NCBI RefSeq assembly: GCF_048381675.1
Contig: NZ_JBLWIS010000009.1
Location: 69,755-133,754, forward strand
From: Advenella sp048381675
Lineage (GTDB): Bacteria > Pseudomonadota > Gammaproteobacteria > Burkholderiales > Burkholderiaceae_B
Reading direction: 5' to 3'
Length of the DNA stretch: 64,000 bases
The position numbers were made by a program, and so were the translations under genes. Shown one piece after another: positions 34,213-42,536 of the stretch. Numbering within the stretch: position 1 is the stretch's first letter; the number at the start of each line of letters is the position of its first letter. The notes below the pieces were generated by a model. It was not told where the DNA came from. It made no database searches and saw nothing but the letters and a program-made list of their open reading frames with translations.

Positions 34213-35214
34213 ATGAATGATCAAACAATCAATGTGACTAGAAGAAAAGTGCTTATGGGCATGGCCGCGGGCAGCCTGGCCGGACTGAGCGGCTTTAGCG
34301 CTCTTGCGAATACACACGCAACGGTATCGGTAGGTCCGATCAAGCTGATCTCAATGAGTTCACCGGGTGCGGCTGGCGATACGTCCCTACGTCTGATTGC
34401 CAATTATATGCAGCCGGTTATAGGTAAATCTGTGCTGGTTGAAAACCGGCCTGGTGCCGGTGGTCACATTGCAGGCGAGTTTGCATCCAGAAGCAGGCCC
34501 GACGGTAGCACTGTTCTTTCATCAGGAGCACCGTTGTTTGCCTTGCGCCCGATTTTGTTTCCGACGTTGGGATATGACCCCCTGCAAAGCCTGAAACCGG
34601 TTGGTTACACGGTTGCGCATTTGCATGTGCTATTGGCTAGCAAGGCGACTAATGTGAAAACCCTGGATGACTTTGTGGTCTATGCTAAAAAACATGGATC
34701 AGCTGTCAATTACGGCTCTGGTGGTGTAGGTCACCCAATACACCTCTATGTCGAAAAAATCCAGAAAAAATTTGGCACCCAGATGACACATATTCCCTAC
34801 AAGGGGATGCCGTTTGCCATGCAAGCTTTAGTTACCAATGATATTCAGTTCCTGGTATTGGCTGTTTCCGATGTGCTTCCTTATATCCAGGATGGCAGCA
34901 TCAACCTCTTAGCGACAACCGGACCGGACATACCTGGTATTGAGCTGAATGCTCCGCGTCTGGAAGATGTTTATCCGGATTTAGCCCATTCTGTCTGGTC
35001 GGCACTTTGGGTGCCCACGTCTACTCCTCAGGAGATTGTGGTGCGGTTGAGTGAAACGCTGGCTAGTATTAAGGATGTACCTGAGTATCAACGTGCCCTG
35101 AGTCAGCTGGGTATGGCTGCGCTCAAAGGCAGTCCGGAAGAAGTGCTGAACCAGCTTCAAAAGGAAAGCACTGCTTTGCGGAATCTGGCTCAGGAAATAG
35201 GTTTGAAAAAATAA
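34213..35214 (+). CDS. Bug/TctC family receptor with a Tat-type signal peptide
   Basis: A 333-residue protein from ATG 34213, which is preceded by AAAGGAGA. The N-terminus carries a twin-arginine signal (TRRKVLMGMAAGSLAGLSG), unlike the Sec signals of the other eight Bug proteins here. The core is still Bug-like: LISMSSPGAAGDTSLRL, VLVENRPGAGGHIAGEF, YDPLQSLKPVGYT and IPYKGMPFAMQALV. Tat export implies folding before export, perhaps with a tightly held ligand. It follows the ring-hydroxylation genes. Confidence 0.92.
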   Translation: MNDQTINVTRRKVLMGMAAGSLAGLSGFSALANTHATVSVGPIKLISMSSPGAAGDTSLRLIANYMQPVIGKSVLVENRPGAGGHIAGEFASRSRPDGSTVLSSGAPLFALRPILFPTLGYDPLQSLKPVGYTVAHLHVLLASKATNVKTLDDFVVYAKKHGSAVNYGSGGVGHPIHLYVEKIQKKFGTQMTHIPYKGMPFAMQALVTNDIQFLVLAVSDVLPYIQDGSINLLATTGPDIPGIELNAPRLEDVYPDLAHSVWSALWVPTSTPQEIVVRLSETLASIKDVPEYQRALSQLGMAALKGSPEEVLNQLQKESTALRNLAQEIGLKK

Positions 35215-35261
35215 TTTCGGCTATAGTGTGCCTGACTGTTTTCTCATAAAGTTGATATGAA

Positions 35262-36203
35262 ATGCGCTCTAAACTGGCTCGTTACATGATTAATCTGCAG
35301 CATTTTGCTGCTGTGGTTGATTATGGCAGCATTAATGCCGCTGCTTCTGCCCTTGCTATCACCCAGCCAGCGCTAACGCGCAGCATTGCAAAGCTGGAGG
35401 ATGTTTTTCAGGTTCCCTTATTGGAGCGGTCGGCTCGTGGAGTGAGAGTAACAGCTTATGGCCATGCCCTGCTTGATCCGATCGCTTCCATTCAAGCCGA
35501 ATTTCATAAGATTCAGAACCACATGGATATTATGAAAGGGGCGAGTGAGGGGCGTATTAACTGTGGTGCCGGCTCTGTTTCGATGATTCATATTATTCCG
35601 CCCGCAGTTAGTTTGATGCTTAGAAGCCAGGAAAAAGTGTATATCAATTTAATGGAAGGGCATACTCCGGAATTACTGCAAAAATTGAAAAGAGGGGAAC
35701 TGGATATTGTGATTGGTATTGAGCAGGTCGATAAGAATTTTAGTGACCTGAGCAGCGAATTTCTGATCGAAGAGGAATACCATTTTTGCGTTTCCAGTAC
35801 CAATCAAATCGACTTTACCAATTGGCAATTCAAGGATCTGATCGGCCATGAGAAACTGGTTGCTCCTGTTTCCAGTGGGCAGATAGGCAAGGCGGTTGAA
35901 CATGAGCGGCAACGGCTGGGTGGAACATTGAATGAGCACCGCATTGAAAGCTCATCTCATTCCGTTATTCGTCATTTGGTATTGAATGACAACTACCTGG
36001 CTTTTTGTTCGTCAATTTTGTTTGATCAGGAAATTCGCTCGGGTGCCATGAAAATCCTGAAAGGAAACTGGCATTTTCCACCATTCAATACCAATATTTA
36101 CCGTCGTCGTGATGAGTATGCTCCAGCCAATACTGACAGGTTTGTGCATTATCTTAAAGCTCAGGCAGGAAAATTCAAGGCTCAACCGCTTGATGGCGAT
36201 TAA
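35262..36203 (+). CDS. LysR family transcriptional regulator
   Basis: About 313 residues; an in-frame ATG at 35286 (MINLQHFAAVV) is an equally good start. HTH: LQHFAAVVDYGSINAAASALAITQPALTRSIAKLE. The effector domain begins near residue 97 (GRINCGAGSVSMIHIIP). It lies downstream of the ring-hydroxylation genes on the same strand, an unusual place for a LysR regulator, which is more often divergent. It may control that operon or the rhodanese/symporter genes after it. Confidence 0.92.
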   Translation: MRSKLARYMINLQHFAAVVDYGSINAAASALAITQPALTRSIAKLEDVFQVPLLERSARGVRVTAYGHALLDPIASIQAEFHKIQNHMDIMKGASEGRINCGAGSVSMIHIIPPAVSLMLRSQEKVYINLMEGHTPELLQKLKRGELDIVIGIEQVDKNFSDLSSEFLIEEEYHFCVSSTNQIDFTNWQFKDLIGHEKLVAPVSSGQIGKAVEHERQRLGGTLNEHRIESSSHSVIRHLVLNDNYLAFCSSILFDQEIRSGAMKILKGNWHFPPFNTNIYRRRDEYAPANTDRFVHYLKAQAGKFKAQPLDGD

Positions 36204-36208
36204 TTTCC

Positions 36209-36568
36209 ATGAGTGATTTATCAATTGACATGAATAAAAATTTACATAAAGAGTGTTGGTCATTGACGCCTGAAGCAGCGAAGGCGCTCATTGACAAGGG
36301 GGCAGTGGTTATTGATGTACGCAGCCAACAGAGTCAAAACGCGGTCAGCATAACCGGATCGATTCAATTTGAAAAAGGTGATGTCATTGATTTTGCCAAT
36401 GACAATGCCGATACCAACATTATTCTTTATTGCAATACTGGTGGTGGCGCCCGGGCAACCGCATTGGAGGCCAGAAATGCAAATTGCTTGAATGTTTTTG
36501 ATATTGCCGGTGGACTGTATGCCTGGTCTGCAGCTGGATTTCCTGTTATGCAACGTTTTAACCCTTAA
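36209..36568 (+). CDS. Single-domain rhodanese-like protein
   Basis: A 119-residue protein with a rhodanese fold: ALIDKGAVVIDVRS, NIILYCNTGGGARA and VFDIAGGLYAWSAAGFPV. The catalytic cysteine is C75. The active-site loop runs CNTGGGAR, so six residues lie between Cys and Arg, longer than the usual four or five. It may move sulfane sulfur, or have altered specificity. It starts five bases after the LysR stop and is followed 15 bases later by a transporter gene. Confidence 0.88.
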   Translation: MSDLSIDMNKNLHKECWSLTPEAAKALIDKGAVVIDVRSQQSQNAVSITGSIQFEKGDVIDFANDNADTNIILYCNTGGGARATALEARNANCLNVFDIAGGLYAWSAAGFPVMQRFNP

Positions 36569-36583
36569 CCATAAGCGCATCCC

Positions 36584-37624
36584 ATGTTTCAGTCCCTGCT
36601 TCGTTTTCTTAAAATCGACCGTTTTACCTTGCTGCTGGTTGTAGCTGTTCTGGTTGCCACGGTATTGCCCGCTCATGGTCGTGGGATGCCGGTGGTGCAA
36701 ATGGCAACCAGCATGGCCATCGGGTTGCTGTTTTTCCTGCATGGGGCACGGCTGTCACGCCATGCCATTATTGCAGGTGCGACACACTGGCGCCTTCATT
36801 TGCTTATTTTTTCCTGTACGTTCATTCTCTTCCCCGTTCTGGGGGTGCTGTCCCGGCCCTTCCTTGAACCCATGCTTACCCCTGATTTGTATAAAGGGAT
36901 TCTATATTTGTGCGTATTGCCTGCTACCGTACAATCGGCGATTGCCTTTACCTCGGTTGCTCGTGGCAATATTCCCGCTGCCATCTGTAGTGCTTCATCT
37001 TCCAGTATTTTAGGCATTTTCATTACCCCCATGCTGGTTAGCCTACTGATAACCGACGGCACGGCAACCAGCGACCCGCAACTGGCCTTGGACGCCATCT
37101 GGAACATCACCCAGCAATTGTTAATTCCGTTTGCGCTGGGGCATTTCAGCCGCCCTGTCACCGCCGGCTTTATTGGCAATCATGCTTCTCTCATGAAATT
37201 TGTGGATCAGGGCTCGATTCTGCTGGTGGTATATGTGGCGTTTTCTGCAGCGGTGAATGAAGGCTTATGGAACCAGATGCCTTCGATGGCCTTATTGCTG
37301 CTTACTTTAGTTAGCAGCGTGTTGCTGGCAATTGTGCTGTTATTTACAGCTTTTATTGGAAAGTTGATGGGTTTTTCGTTAGAGGATCGCATTACCCTGG
37401 TGTTTTGCGGATCGAAAAAAAGCCTTGCCAGTGGCCTGCCCATGGCGCAGGTATTATTTGCCGGTCAGGCGGTAGGTGCGATTGTGCTGCCCTTGATTAT
37501 TTTTCACCAGATTCAGCTAATGGTATGCGCGTTCATTGCCGCCAAGTTGTCCGGGCGCAAGGAAGAAGTTGAATTGCTTGAGGACATTGGGGAGGGCGCT
37601 GTTATTTCACCGGTGGTGAAATAA
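36584..37624 (+). CDS. Bile acid:sodium symporter family protein (SBF-like, YfeH type)
   Basis: A 346-residue membrane protein with about nine or ten hydrophobic helices. It has the SBF-like pattern: LLFFLHGARLS near 45, YLCVLPATVQSAIAFTSVARGNIPAAICSASSSSILG and GSKKSLASGLPMAQVLF with paired polar residues for ion binding. It would carry an organic anion with sodium. It is the last gene of a LysR-rhodanese-transporter run. The substrate is not evident. Confidence 0.9.
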   Translation: MFQSLLRFLKIDRFTLLLVVAVLVATVLPAHGRGMPVVQMATSMAIGLLFFLHGARLSRHAIIAGATHWRLHLLIFSCTFILFPVLGVLSRPFLEPMLTPDLYKGILYLCVLPATVQSAIAFTSVARGNIPAAICSASSSSILGIFITPMLVSLLITDGTATSDPQLALDAIWNITQQLLIPFALGHFSRPVTAGFIGNHASLMKFVDQGSILLVVYVAFSAAVNEGLWNQMPSMALLLLTLVSSVLLAIVLLFTAFIGKLMGFSLEDRITLVFCGSKKSLASGLPMAQVLFAGQAVGAIVLPLIIFHQIQLMVCAFIAAKLSGRKEEVELLEDIGEGAVISPVVK

Positions 37625-37631
37625 CAGGCAT

Positions 37632-37662
37632 AGGCGTTACCACGCGGGAGCGTGGGAACGAG
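37632..37662 (+). repeat. REP-like palindromic repeat, copy 1
   Basis: The repeat runs AGGCGTTACCACGCGGGAGC then GTGGGAACGAG and forms a hairpin (GTTACCACGC / GCGTGGGAAC with one mismatch). It lies 8 bases after the symporter stop. A near-identical copy is at 47944-47974 and a damaged half copy at 63454-63474. Confidence 0.8.
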
Positions 37663-37689
37663 GACGTATTTACGCGTGGAAAAACATTG

Positions 37690-37896
37690 TCAACGGCTTT
37701 CCCTGTTGCGCCAGCTATCCCAACGTTTGTCGTTATACCTGTTGTCGTAGCGGTTATCTCGCTCATACCGCCTGTCATCGCGATCTCTTTCTGTGTATCC
37801 ATCACGGTCAGAACGATCCCAATTACCGTGATGGCCATGAATGCAGCCTGTCAATAATAATGCAGAAAGGCCAATAACTAAAACAGATGTTTTCAT
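37690..37896 (-). CDS. Small lipoprotein, Arg/Asp-rich
   Basis: A 68-residue protein with a signal peptide and lipobox LTGC (cysteine near residue 17, preceded by VLVIGLSALL). The mature part is short and very hydrophilic, nearly a DR/RY/NR repeat (YTERDRDDRRYERDNRYDNR), so probably disordered in the periplasm. No family is recognised. The reverse strand also shows an open frame over the same region, but the signal peptide and lipobox favour this strand. Confidence 0.7.
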   Translation of the reverse strand: MKTSVLVIGLSALLLTGCIHGHHGNWDRSDRDGYTERDRDDRRYERDNRYDNRYNDKRWDSWRNRESR

Positions 37897-38260
37897 GGCT
37901 AGCCTCCATGTGGTTATGGCTATAATCCATCATATTCCTTGTTTCAATATCCGGTTGTTATTTTTGTAAACAAAATATAAATCCGGATATTGAAAGCATC
38001 ATATTTTGTTCAAATGCGTGGGAAAGAGGAAGTACAACTGAAAGGGCTAATACTTTAACGGCAATATTATTTGTCTGTATACAGGTAATCCCGTAGAAGA
38101 TTTCATTTGACCAGTTGTTTGAATTGTTGATAAAGTGATAATGTCCGCACAAACTAATTTAAGGGCTTATTTGAGGCATTGGATCAAATGGACAGAAGTA
38201 TTGGGGTGGGACAGGAAGCACAAAACACAGATTTGATGAATGCAGATGTGTTTCTGCAAT
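37897..38260. other. Intergenic region with a strong hairpin
   Basis: No gene is visible. It holds a large inverted repeat (37942-37995) and then AT-rich sequence that leads into a transporter relic. The first 100 bases probably contain the promoter of the small lipoprotein gene. Confidence 0.45.
37942..37995. repeat. Large inverted repeat upstream of the lipoprotein gene
   Basis: TTTCAATATCCGG (37942-37954) is exactly reversed and complemented at 37983-37995. The 28-base centre contains a further TTTTGT/ACAAAA pair, so one long interrupted hairpin can form. It may be the footprint of a lost mobile element or a regulatory structure. Confidence 0.6.
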
Positions 38261-38481
38261 ATAGGAATTGATCCTATTCATTTTGCGGTTATTATGGTGG
38301 CTAACGTTGAAATAGCAACATTGACACCTCCGATTGGCCTGAATCTGTTTGTCATGAGTGGTATTGCCAAGATTCCGGTAGAATCGGTGGCAAAAGGGGT
38401 ATGCCTTATTACTTAACCAGAGTCGTTGCACTGGCCCTGATTACCTTTGTGCCGGCAATTTCATTAATCCTGCTTAAGTAA
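38261..38481 (+). pseudogene. Remnant of a TRAP transporter large permease (DctM C-terminus)
   Basis: From about 38264 one frame reads GIDPIHFAVIMVANVEIATL then TPPIGLNLFVMSGIAKIPVE and SVAKG, the conserved end region of DctM-type TRAP permeases. After a one-base shift near 38400 it continues PYYLTRVVALALITFVPAIS and LILLK, then stops at 38479. Both upstream sequence and the reading frame are broken, so the gene is dead. It suggests that a TRAP transport operon once stood where the GntR-linked pathway now begins. Confidence 0.8.
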
Positions 38482-38530
38482 CTTAGCGTAAGTTTATAAT
38501 ACGGGAAACCTTTACCAATTCTGCAAAAAT

Positions 38531-39304
38531 ATGTTTACAAATCATGAAATAGATAGAGATGCTTTTATAAGAGGCAATCAACCACGGTATGTTCAATTGG
38601 CCAACACGCTAATCAATGAAATTACCGATGGCAAATATCAAATCGGTGATTTACTGCCTACCGAGCAGGATATGTGCGTGCAATTTGGGGTCAGTCGTTT
38701 TACGGTAAGGGAAGCACTTAAAAAACTGGTGCAATCCGGGCTGGTTACCCGCCAGCCCGGGGTTGGCTCAAAGGTCATTTCAACCCATATGACAACGGCC
38801 TATAGCCAGAATATCATGGATATTTCCGACTTTTATCGTTATGCCACCGATACTTCGCTGGTTATCCAAAGCAGCGAAATCATTACGATTACGGCTGAGC
38901 AGGCCGATATGCTCGAGGCCTCAGAGGGAGGAACCTGGTTGTTTTTAATTGGTAGCCGTTTTTCAGAAAAAAGCGAGCTGCCCATCAGCTATACCGAAAT
39001 CTGGATTAATCCGGCTTTTCGGGCTATTAAAGGCATTATGGGTAAACGCAGTGAGGCCATTCACTCGGAAATTGAAAAACAGTTTGGTGAAACGGTGGTT
39101 AAAGTTGAGCAAACCATCACGGCGACTTCCCTGACTAAAAAACAGGCCAATGCCTTACAGGTTAAAAGTGGTAGTCCAAGCCTGTGCATTGCCCGCAAAT
39201 ACCGCAATCGCAAGGGTGAGTTGATAGAACTCTCCATCAGCCACCATCCCGAGACCCGGTTCAGTTATAACTCGGTCTTTGTGAAAAACAATATCCCGGC
39301 TTAA
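38531..39304 (+). CDS. GntR family regulator, HutC subfamily (UTRA domain)
   Basis: A 257-residue regulator. N-terminal winged HTH (YQIGDLLPTEQDMCVQFGVSRFTVREALKKL, about 35-70) is followed by a UTRA effector domain (from about 95 to the end, including ISYTEIWINPAF). TATAAT at 38495-38500 lies 31 bases upstream and may be its -10 element. It is followed in the same direction by the MaoC/PrpD/CoA-transferase operon, whose transcription start carries a TTTGTACGGACAAA palindrome, a probable binding site. Confidence 0.92.
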   Translation: MFTNHEIDRDAFIRGNQPRYVQLANTLINEITDGKYQIGDLLPTEQDMCVQFGVSRFTVREALKKLVQSGLVTRQPGVGSKVISTHMTTAYSQNIMDISDFYRYATDTSLVIQSSEIITITAEQADMLEASEGGTWLFLIGSRFSEKSELPISYTEIWINPAFRAIKGIMGKRSEAIHSEIEKQFGETVVKVEQTITATSLTKKQANALQVKSGSPSLCIARKYRNRKGELIELSISHHPETRFSYNSVFVKNNIPA

Positions 39305-39324
39305 CGCCGTTAAAGTCACTGTTA

Positions 39325-39343
39325 AAGGCCTCTGGCAGGCCTT
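39325..39343 (+). terminator. Short hairpin after the GntR gene
   Basis: AAGGCCT (39325-39331) pairs with AGGCCTT (39337-39343) around CTGGC, 21 bases past the stop. There is no strong U tract, so it is at best a weak terminator or an mRNA 3'-end stabiliser. Confidence 0.4.
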
Positions 39344-39453
39344 GCCTGACTTCTGCATCCAACCCTTCACCAGTCCTTATCCCGTGCCATCAGAACACGG
39401 AGCCAGCCAATGCTGGATACATTTTATTTTCCTGATATTTTCATATTTTTTGC

Positions 39454-39482
39454 TTGACAGCGAATTAAATACTATTTATCAT
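39454..39482 (+). promoter_or_regulatory. Sigma-70 promoter of the MaoC operon
   Basis: TTGACA (39454-39459) and TATCAT (39477-39482) are separated by exactly 17 bases, close to the ideal. Transcription should start near 39489-39490, about 56 bases before the MaoC-family start codon. Confidence 0.75.
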
Positions 39483-39491
39483 TTTCTTTAA

Positions 39492-39505
39492 TTTGTACGG
39501 ACAAA
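39492..39505. promoter_or_regulatory. Operator-like palindrome TTTGTACGGACAAA
   Basis: An interrupted palindrome (TTTGT-N-CG-N-ACAAA) placed right at the predicted transcription start, where a bound repressor would block the promoter. A 12-base part (TGTACGGACAAA) recurs exactly at 47846-47857 before the minus-strand Bug/lyase genes. The GntR protein encoded just upstream is the natural candidate. Confidence 0.6.
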
Positions 39506-39545
39506 CAAACAAATAGACAAACCAGTCAATTTAAGGAGATAGAAA

Positions 39546-40052
39546 ATGTTATTCCCTCAAAAAGTGGGTGAAAACCGTTACCGCGCCCGTTACGGCCGTT
39601 ACTTCGAAGAGTTCAATATTGGCGATATTTATGAGCATCGCCCTGGCCGAACCATTACTGATGCGGACAACATCCAGTTTTCATTAATGACCATGAATTA
39701 CCACCCCATGCACTGCGACCTGGCACATGCAGAAAAAAGTGAGTTCGGTAAACTGTTGGTCAATAGCGGGTTGACACTGGCCATTGTGCTGGGTATGACC
39801 GTGAATGATGTCAGTGGCCAGGCCATTGCCAACCTGGGCTGGAAAGACATTACGTTGACCAACCCGGTTTTTGCGGGGGATACCTTGTATGCCGAGTCTG
39901 AAGTGCTGGACAAGCGCGAATCCAAAACCCGTCCTACACAAGGCATTGTGACGGTCAGGACCAAAGCGTTCAACCAAAAAAATGAGCAAATCATGGTGTT
40001 TGACCGCACCTTCCTGGTGGCCAAAGAAGGTCATGGTGTGGGTGATAAATAA
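39546..40052 (+). CDS. MaoC family dehydratase (hydratase 2 type)
   Basis: A 168-residue hot-dog-fold enzyme. The hydratase-2 catalytic pattern N-x-x-P-x-H-x-D is present as MNYHPMHCD near 55-63. Other marks are RYFEEFNIGDIYEHRPGRTIT and NPVFAGDTLYAESEVLDKRES. It hydrates an enoyl-CoA; relatives act on mesaconyl-CoA and itaconyl-CoA. The neighbouring CoA-transferase, acyl-CoA dehydrogenase and CitE-like lyase make that kind of C5 dicarboxyl-CoA substrate likely. First gene of the operon, with a strong AAGGAGA site. Confidence 0.9.
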   Translation: MLFPQKVGENRYRARYGRYFEEFNIGDIYEHRPGRTITDADNIQFSLMTMNYHPMHCDLAHAEKSEFGKLLVNSGLTLAIVLGMTVNDVSGQAIANLGWKDITLTNPVFAGDTLYAESEVLDKRESKTRPTQGIVTVRTKAFNQKNEQIMVFDRTFLVAKEGHGVGDK

Positions 40053-40143
40053 TCGGTGTGAAAATGCCAATATAAATCGCCGTCAAGAGCGATTAATCGT
40101 TAATAAATAATTAAAAGATATTAATAATTCAAGGAGTCCTAGA

Positions 40144-41121
40144 GTGAGACATACTATTCGCAAACACATCATTAGTGCCTGCACAGTGGGAATGATGGCT
40201 TTTTCATTTTGTGCACAGGCAGCCTATCCGGAAAAACCCATCAAGATTGTTGTGGGTTTTCCTCCCGGGCAGGCCACGGACATTATTGCGCGTTTGGCGG
40301 CCAAGAAACTGGAGGACAATCTTAAACAACCGGTTATTGTCGAAAACAAACCGGGGGCGGCCGGTATTATTGGCACCATGGATGTGGTAAGAGCCAAGCC
40401 AGACGGCTATACCTTGTTAGTGGGTTCAAGTGGCACACTTTCCATTAACCCCAGCCTGTATGGTGATTTGGCCTATGACCCCTTGAAAGATTTGCGTCCC
40501 GTTGCCGAACTCTCTGAAGTGCCGTTATTCCTGGCAGTTAATGCCAATGTACCTGTGAATAATGCCAAAGAGTTTGTTGAAATGGTGAAAGCCAATCCCG
40601 AAAAATATAACTATGGCTCAGCAGGCAGCGGTGTGACCAGCCATTTGGCCATGGAGCTTTTGAAGCATGACCTTGGCCTGGAAATGGATCACATTCCCTA
40701 CAAGGGAAGTCCGGCTGCCGTGACGGACCTGGTGGGGGGCAGGGTGACGGCCATGGTGGATACTGGGCCCGCACTGATTCCAATGGCCCAGAAAGGTCAT
40801 ATCAAATTATTGGCTGTGCTCAGCGACAAGCGGGTACCCGCACAGCCTGACGTACCCACATTGAAGGAAGCCGGTCTGGGTGATGTGCTGGCAACGGCTT
40901 GGGTTGGCTTGGCCGCGCCCAAAGGCACCCCTGACGAGGTACTTCAAACGTTGCACCAGTCACTGCAAAAAAATTGGCAAAGTGAAGATGTGGATAAAGT
41001 CCTGAATGGTCTTGGATCGCTGTCTGTCCTGAACAGTCCGGAAGAATTCACCCGTTATATCGAGTCTGAAATTAAAAAGTGGAAAGTTGCCGTGGAACTG
41101 TCCGGCGCTAAAGTCAATTAA
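40144..41121 (+). CDS. Bug/TctC family periplasmic solute-binding receptor
   Basis: A 325-residue exported protein, starting with GTG at 40144 behind AAGGAGT. The signal peptide ends near AQA/AYPEKP. Family marks: IKIVVGFPPGQATDIIARLA, VIVENKPGAAGIIG, YDPLKDLRPVAEL and IPYKGSPAAVTDLVGGRVTAM. Second gene of the dicarboxylate operon, so its ligand is probably the acid degraded by it. Confidence 0.95.
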   Translation: MRHTIRKHIISACTVGMMAFSFCAQAAYPEKPIKIVVGFPPGQATDIIARLAAKKLEDNLKQPVIVENKPGAAGIIGTMDVVRAKPDGYTLLVGSSGTLSINPSLYGDLAYDPLKDLRPVAELSEVPLFLAVNANVPVNNAKEFVEMVKANPEKYNYGSAGSGVTSHLAMELLKHDLGLEMDHIPYKGSPAAVTDLVGGRVTAMVDTGPALIPMAQKGHIKLLAVLSDKRVPAQPDVPTLKEAGLGDVLATAWVGLAAPKGTPDEVLQTLHQSLQKNWQSEDVDKVLNGLGSLSVLNSPEEFTRYIESEIKKWKVAVELSGAKVN

Positions 41122-41138
41122 ATAAAGGTGTAGAGACA

Positions 41139-42521
41139 ATGAATCAAACTATTTCCTCGCTCATCAGCGATAAAATTTCAAGCATCAACTTTAATGGCAT
41201 TCCTGAACAGGTCAGGGAAAGGGCAAAATATCTGATCATGGATGCCTTGGGCATTGCCTACGCGTCCACCCAGTATGACTTTGCTGAAAAAACCCTGGCA
41301 GGCATCCTGGCTATTTCGGAGCCCACGCCCAATGGCGTACCGGTGATTGGCATGAATGTGTCTTTGCCTGCCCGTGATGCGGCGATTGTGAATGGTTTGC
41401 TGATTCATGGACTGGATTATGATGATACGCACCCTAAAGGCGTGATTCATGCAACGGCACCGGTGCTGGCCGCCGTCCTGTCCCAGGCACACCGTCTGCA
41501 AAAATCCGGTGAAGACTTGTTGACCGCTTATATTGTGGGTATTGAAGTTGCCACCCGTTTGGGGGCAGCTGCCAAGGGTGGTTTTCATCAGGTGGGTTTT
41601 CATCCGACCGGTTTGATTGGTGCGTTTGGGGCAACCTTGGCCGCGGCATGGCTGGATAAGCTGGATGCAGGGCAAATGACCCATGCCCAGGGTATTACCC
41701 TGTCACTGGCTTCGGGCAGCCTTGAGTTCCTGCAAGATGGCGCCTGGACCAAGCGTATTCATCCAGGTTGGGCGGCCAATGCCGCCATTAACTCAGCCTC
41801 TCTGGCCAAGCACGGCTTCCTGGGTCCCAGGGAAACGTATGAGGGTCGTTTTGGTTTATACGCCAGCCACCTGGGCGCCGATTTCAAACTGGAAGGTCTG
41901 GAAGAAAGCGTCAGCACGATTGGCCAGGAATGGGAGCTGATGAATATTGCGGTTAAACCGATTCCGGCCTGTCACTTCACGCATGCCTGCACCGATGCCG
42001 CAGCCATTGTTGCCAAACAATTCAATCTTGAAGATATTATCAAGATTGAGGCCAAAGTGCCGGCAGGCGTCATGAAAACCGTCTGCGAGCCTGCCGAGAA
42101 CAAGCAAAAGCCAGCGAACTCTTATGAGGCCCAATTCAGTATTCCTTACTCTGTTGCCACCGGTTTGAGGTTTGGCCGCTTTTCGTTGGATGCCCTGGAT
42201 GAGAAGGCCTATACCGACCCCGAAACCCTGGCACTGGCTGCCAAGGTCATTAGCGTACCGGACCCCGATGCCGACTTCCCCAAATACTATTCCGGCGAAG
42301 TGGTGGTGACGCTGAACGACGGCAAGGTGATTTCGCATCGTGAGTCTATCAACCGGGGTGCGGATGTACGGCCCATTACCAATGGTGAGGTCGAGGCCAA
42401 ATATGTGGAAAACACTGAAAACCTGTTGGATGCCGGAAAAATTGCACAAATTTCTTCAGCCCTTAAGGGTCTTGAAAATCAAAGTGCCAGCCAATTGATG
42501 AATTTATTAAGTACCAAATAA
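41139..42521 (+). CDS. MmgE/PrpD family protein
   Basis: A 460-residue protein of the family that holds 2-methylcitrate dehydratase (PrpD) and cis-aconitate decarboxylase. Visible marks: AKYLIMDALGIAYASTQYDF, NGLLIHGLDYDDTHPKGVIH, GFHPTGLIGAFGATLAAAWL, KRIHPGWAANAA and KPIPACHFTHACTDAA. These are the conserved substrate-pocket histidine and aspartate regions. It would dehydrate or isomerise a di- or tricarboxylate. The role in this operon could be to feed or drain the CoA pathway; the exact reaction is not clear. Confidence 0.92.
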   Translation: MNQTISSLISDKISSINFNGIPEQVRERAKYLIMDALGIAYASTQYDFAEKTLAGILAISEPTPNGVPVIGMNVSLPARDAAIVNGLLIHGLDYDDTHPKGVIHATAPVLAAVLSQAHRLQKSGEDLLTAYIVGIEVATRLGAAAKGGFHQVGFHPTGLIGAFGATLAAAWLDKLDAGQMTHAQGITLSLASGSLEFLQDGAWTKRIHPGWAANAAINSASLAKHGFLGPRETYEGRFGLYASHLGADFKLEGLEESVSTIGQEWELMNIAVKPIPACHFTHACTDAAAIVAKQFNLEDIIKIEAKVPAGVMKTVCEPAENKQKPANSYEAQFSIPYSVATGLRFGRFSLDALDEKAYTDPETLALAAKVISVPDPDADFPKYYSGEVVVTLNDGKVISHRESINRGADVRPITNGEVEAKYVENTENLLDAGKIAQISSALKGLENQSASQLMNLLSTK

Positions 42522-42536
42522 GCGAGTGAGAACAAG

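Noticed and set aside
38159..38431. Open frame of 90 codons on the minus strand
   Set aside because: It overlaps the DctM relic, which is readable on the plus strand; the reverse frame has no motif.
41856..42449. Open frame of 197 codons on the minus strand
   Set aside because: It is antisense to the MmgE/PrpD gene; composition is a by-product of codon use on the coding strand.
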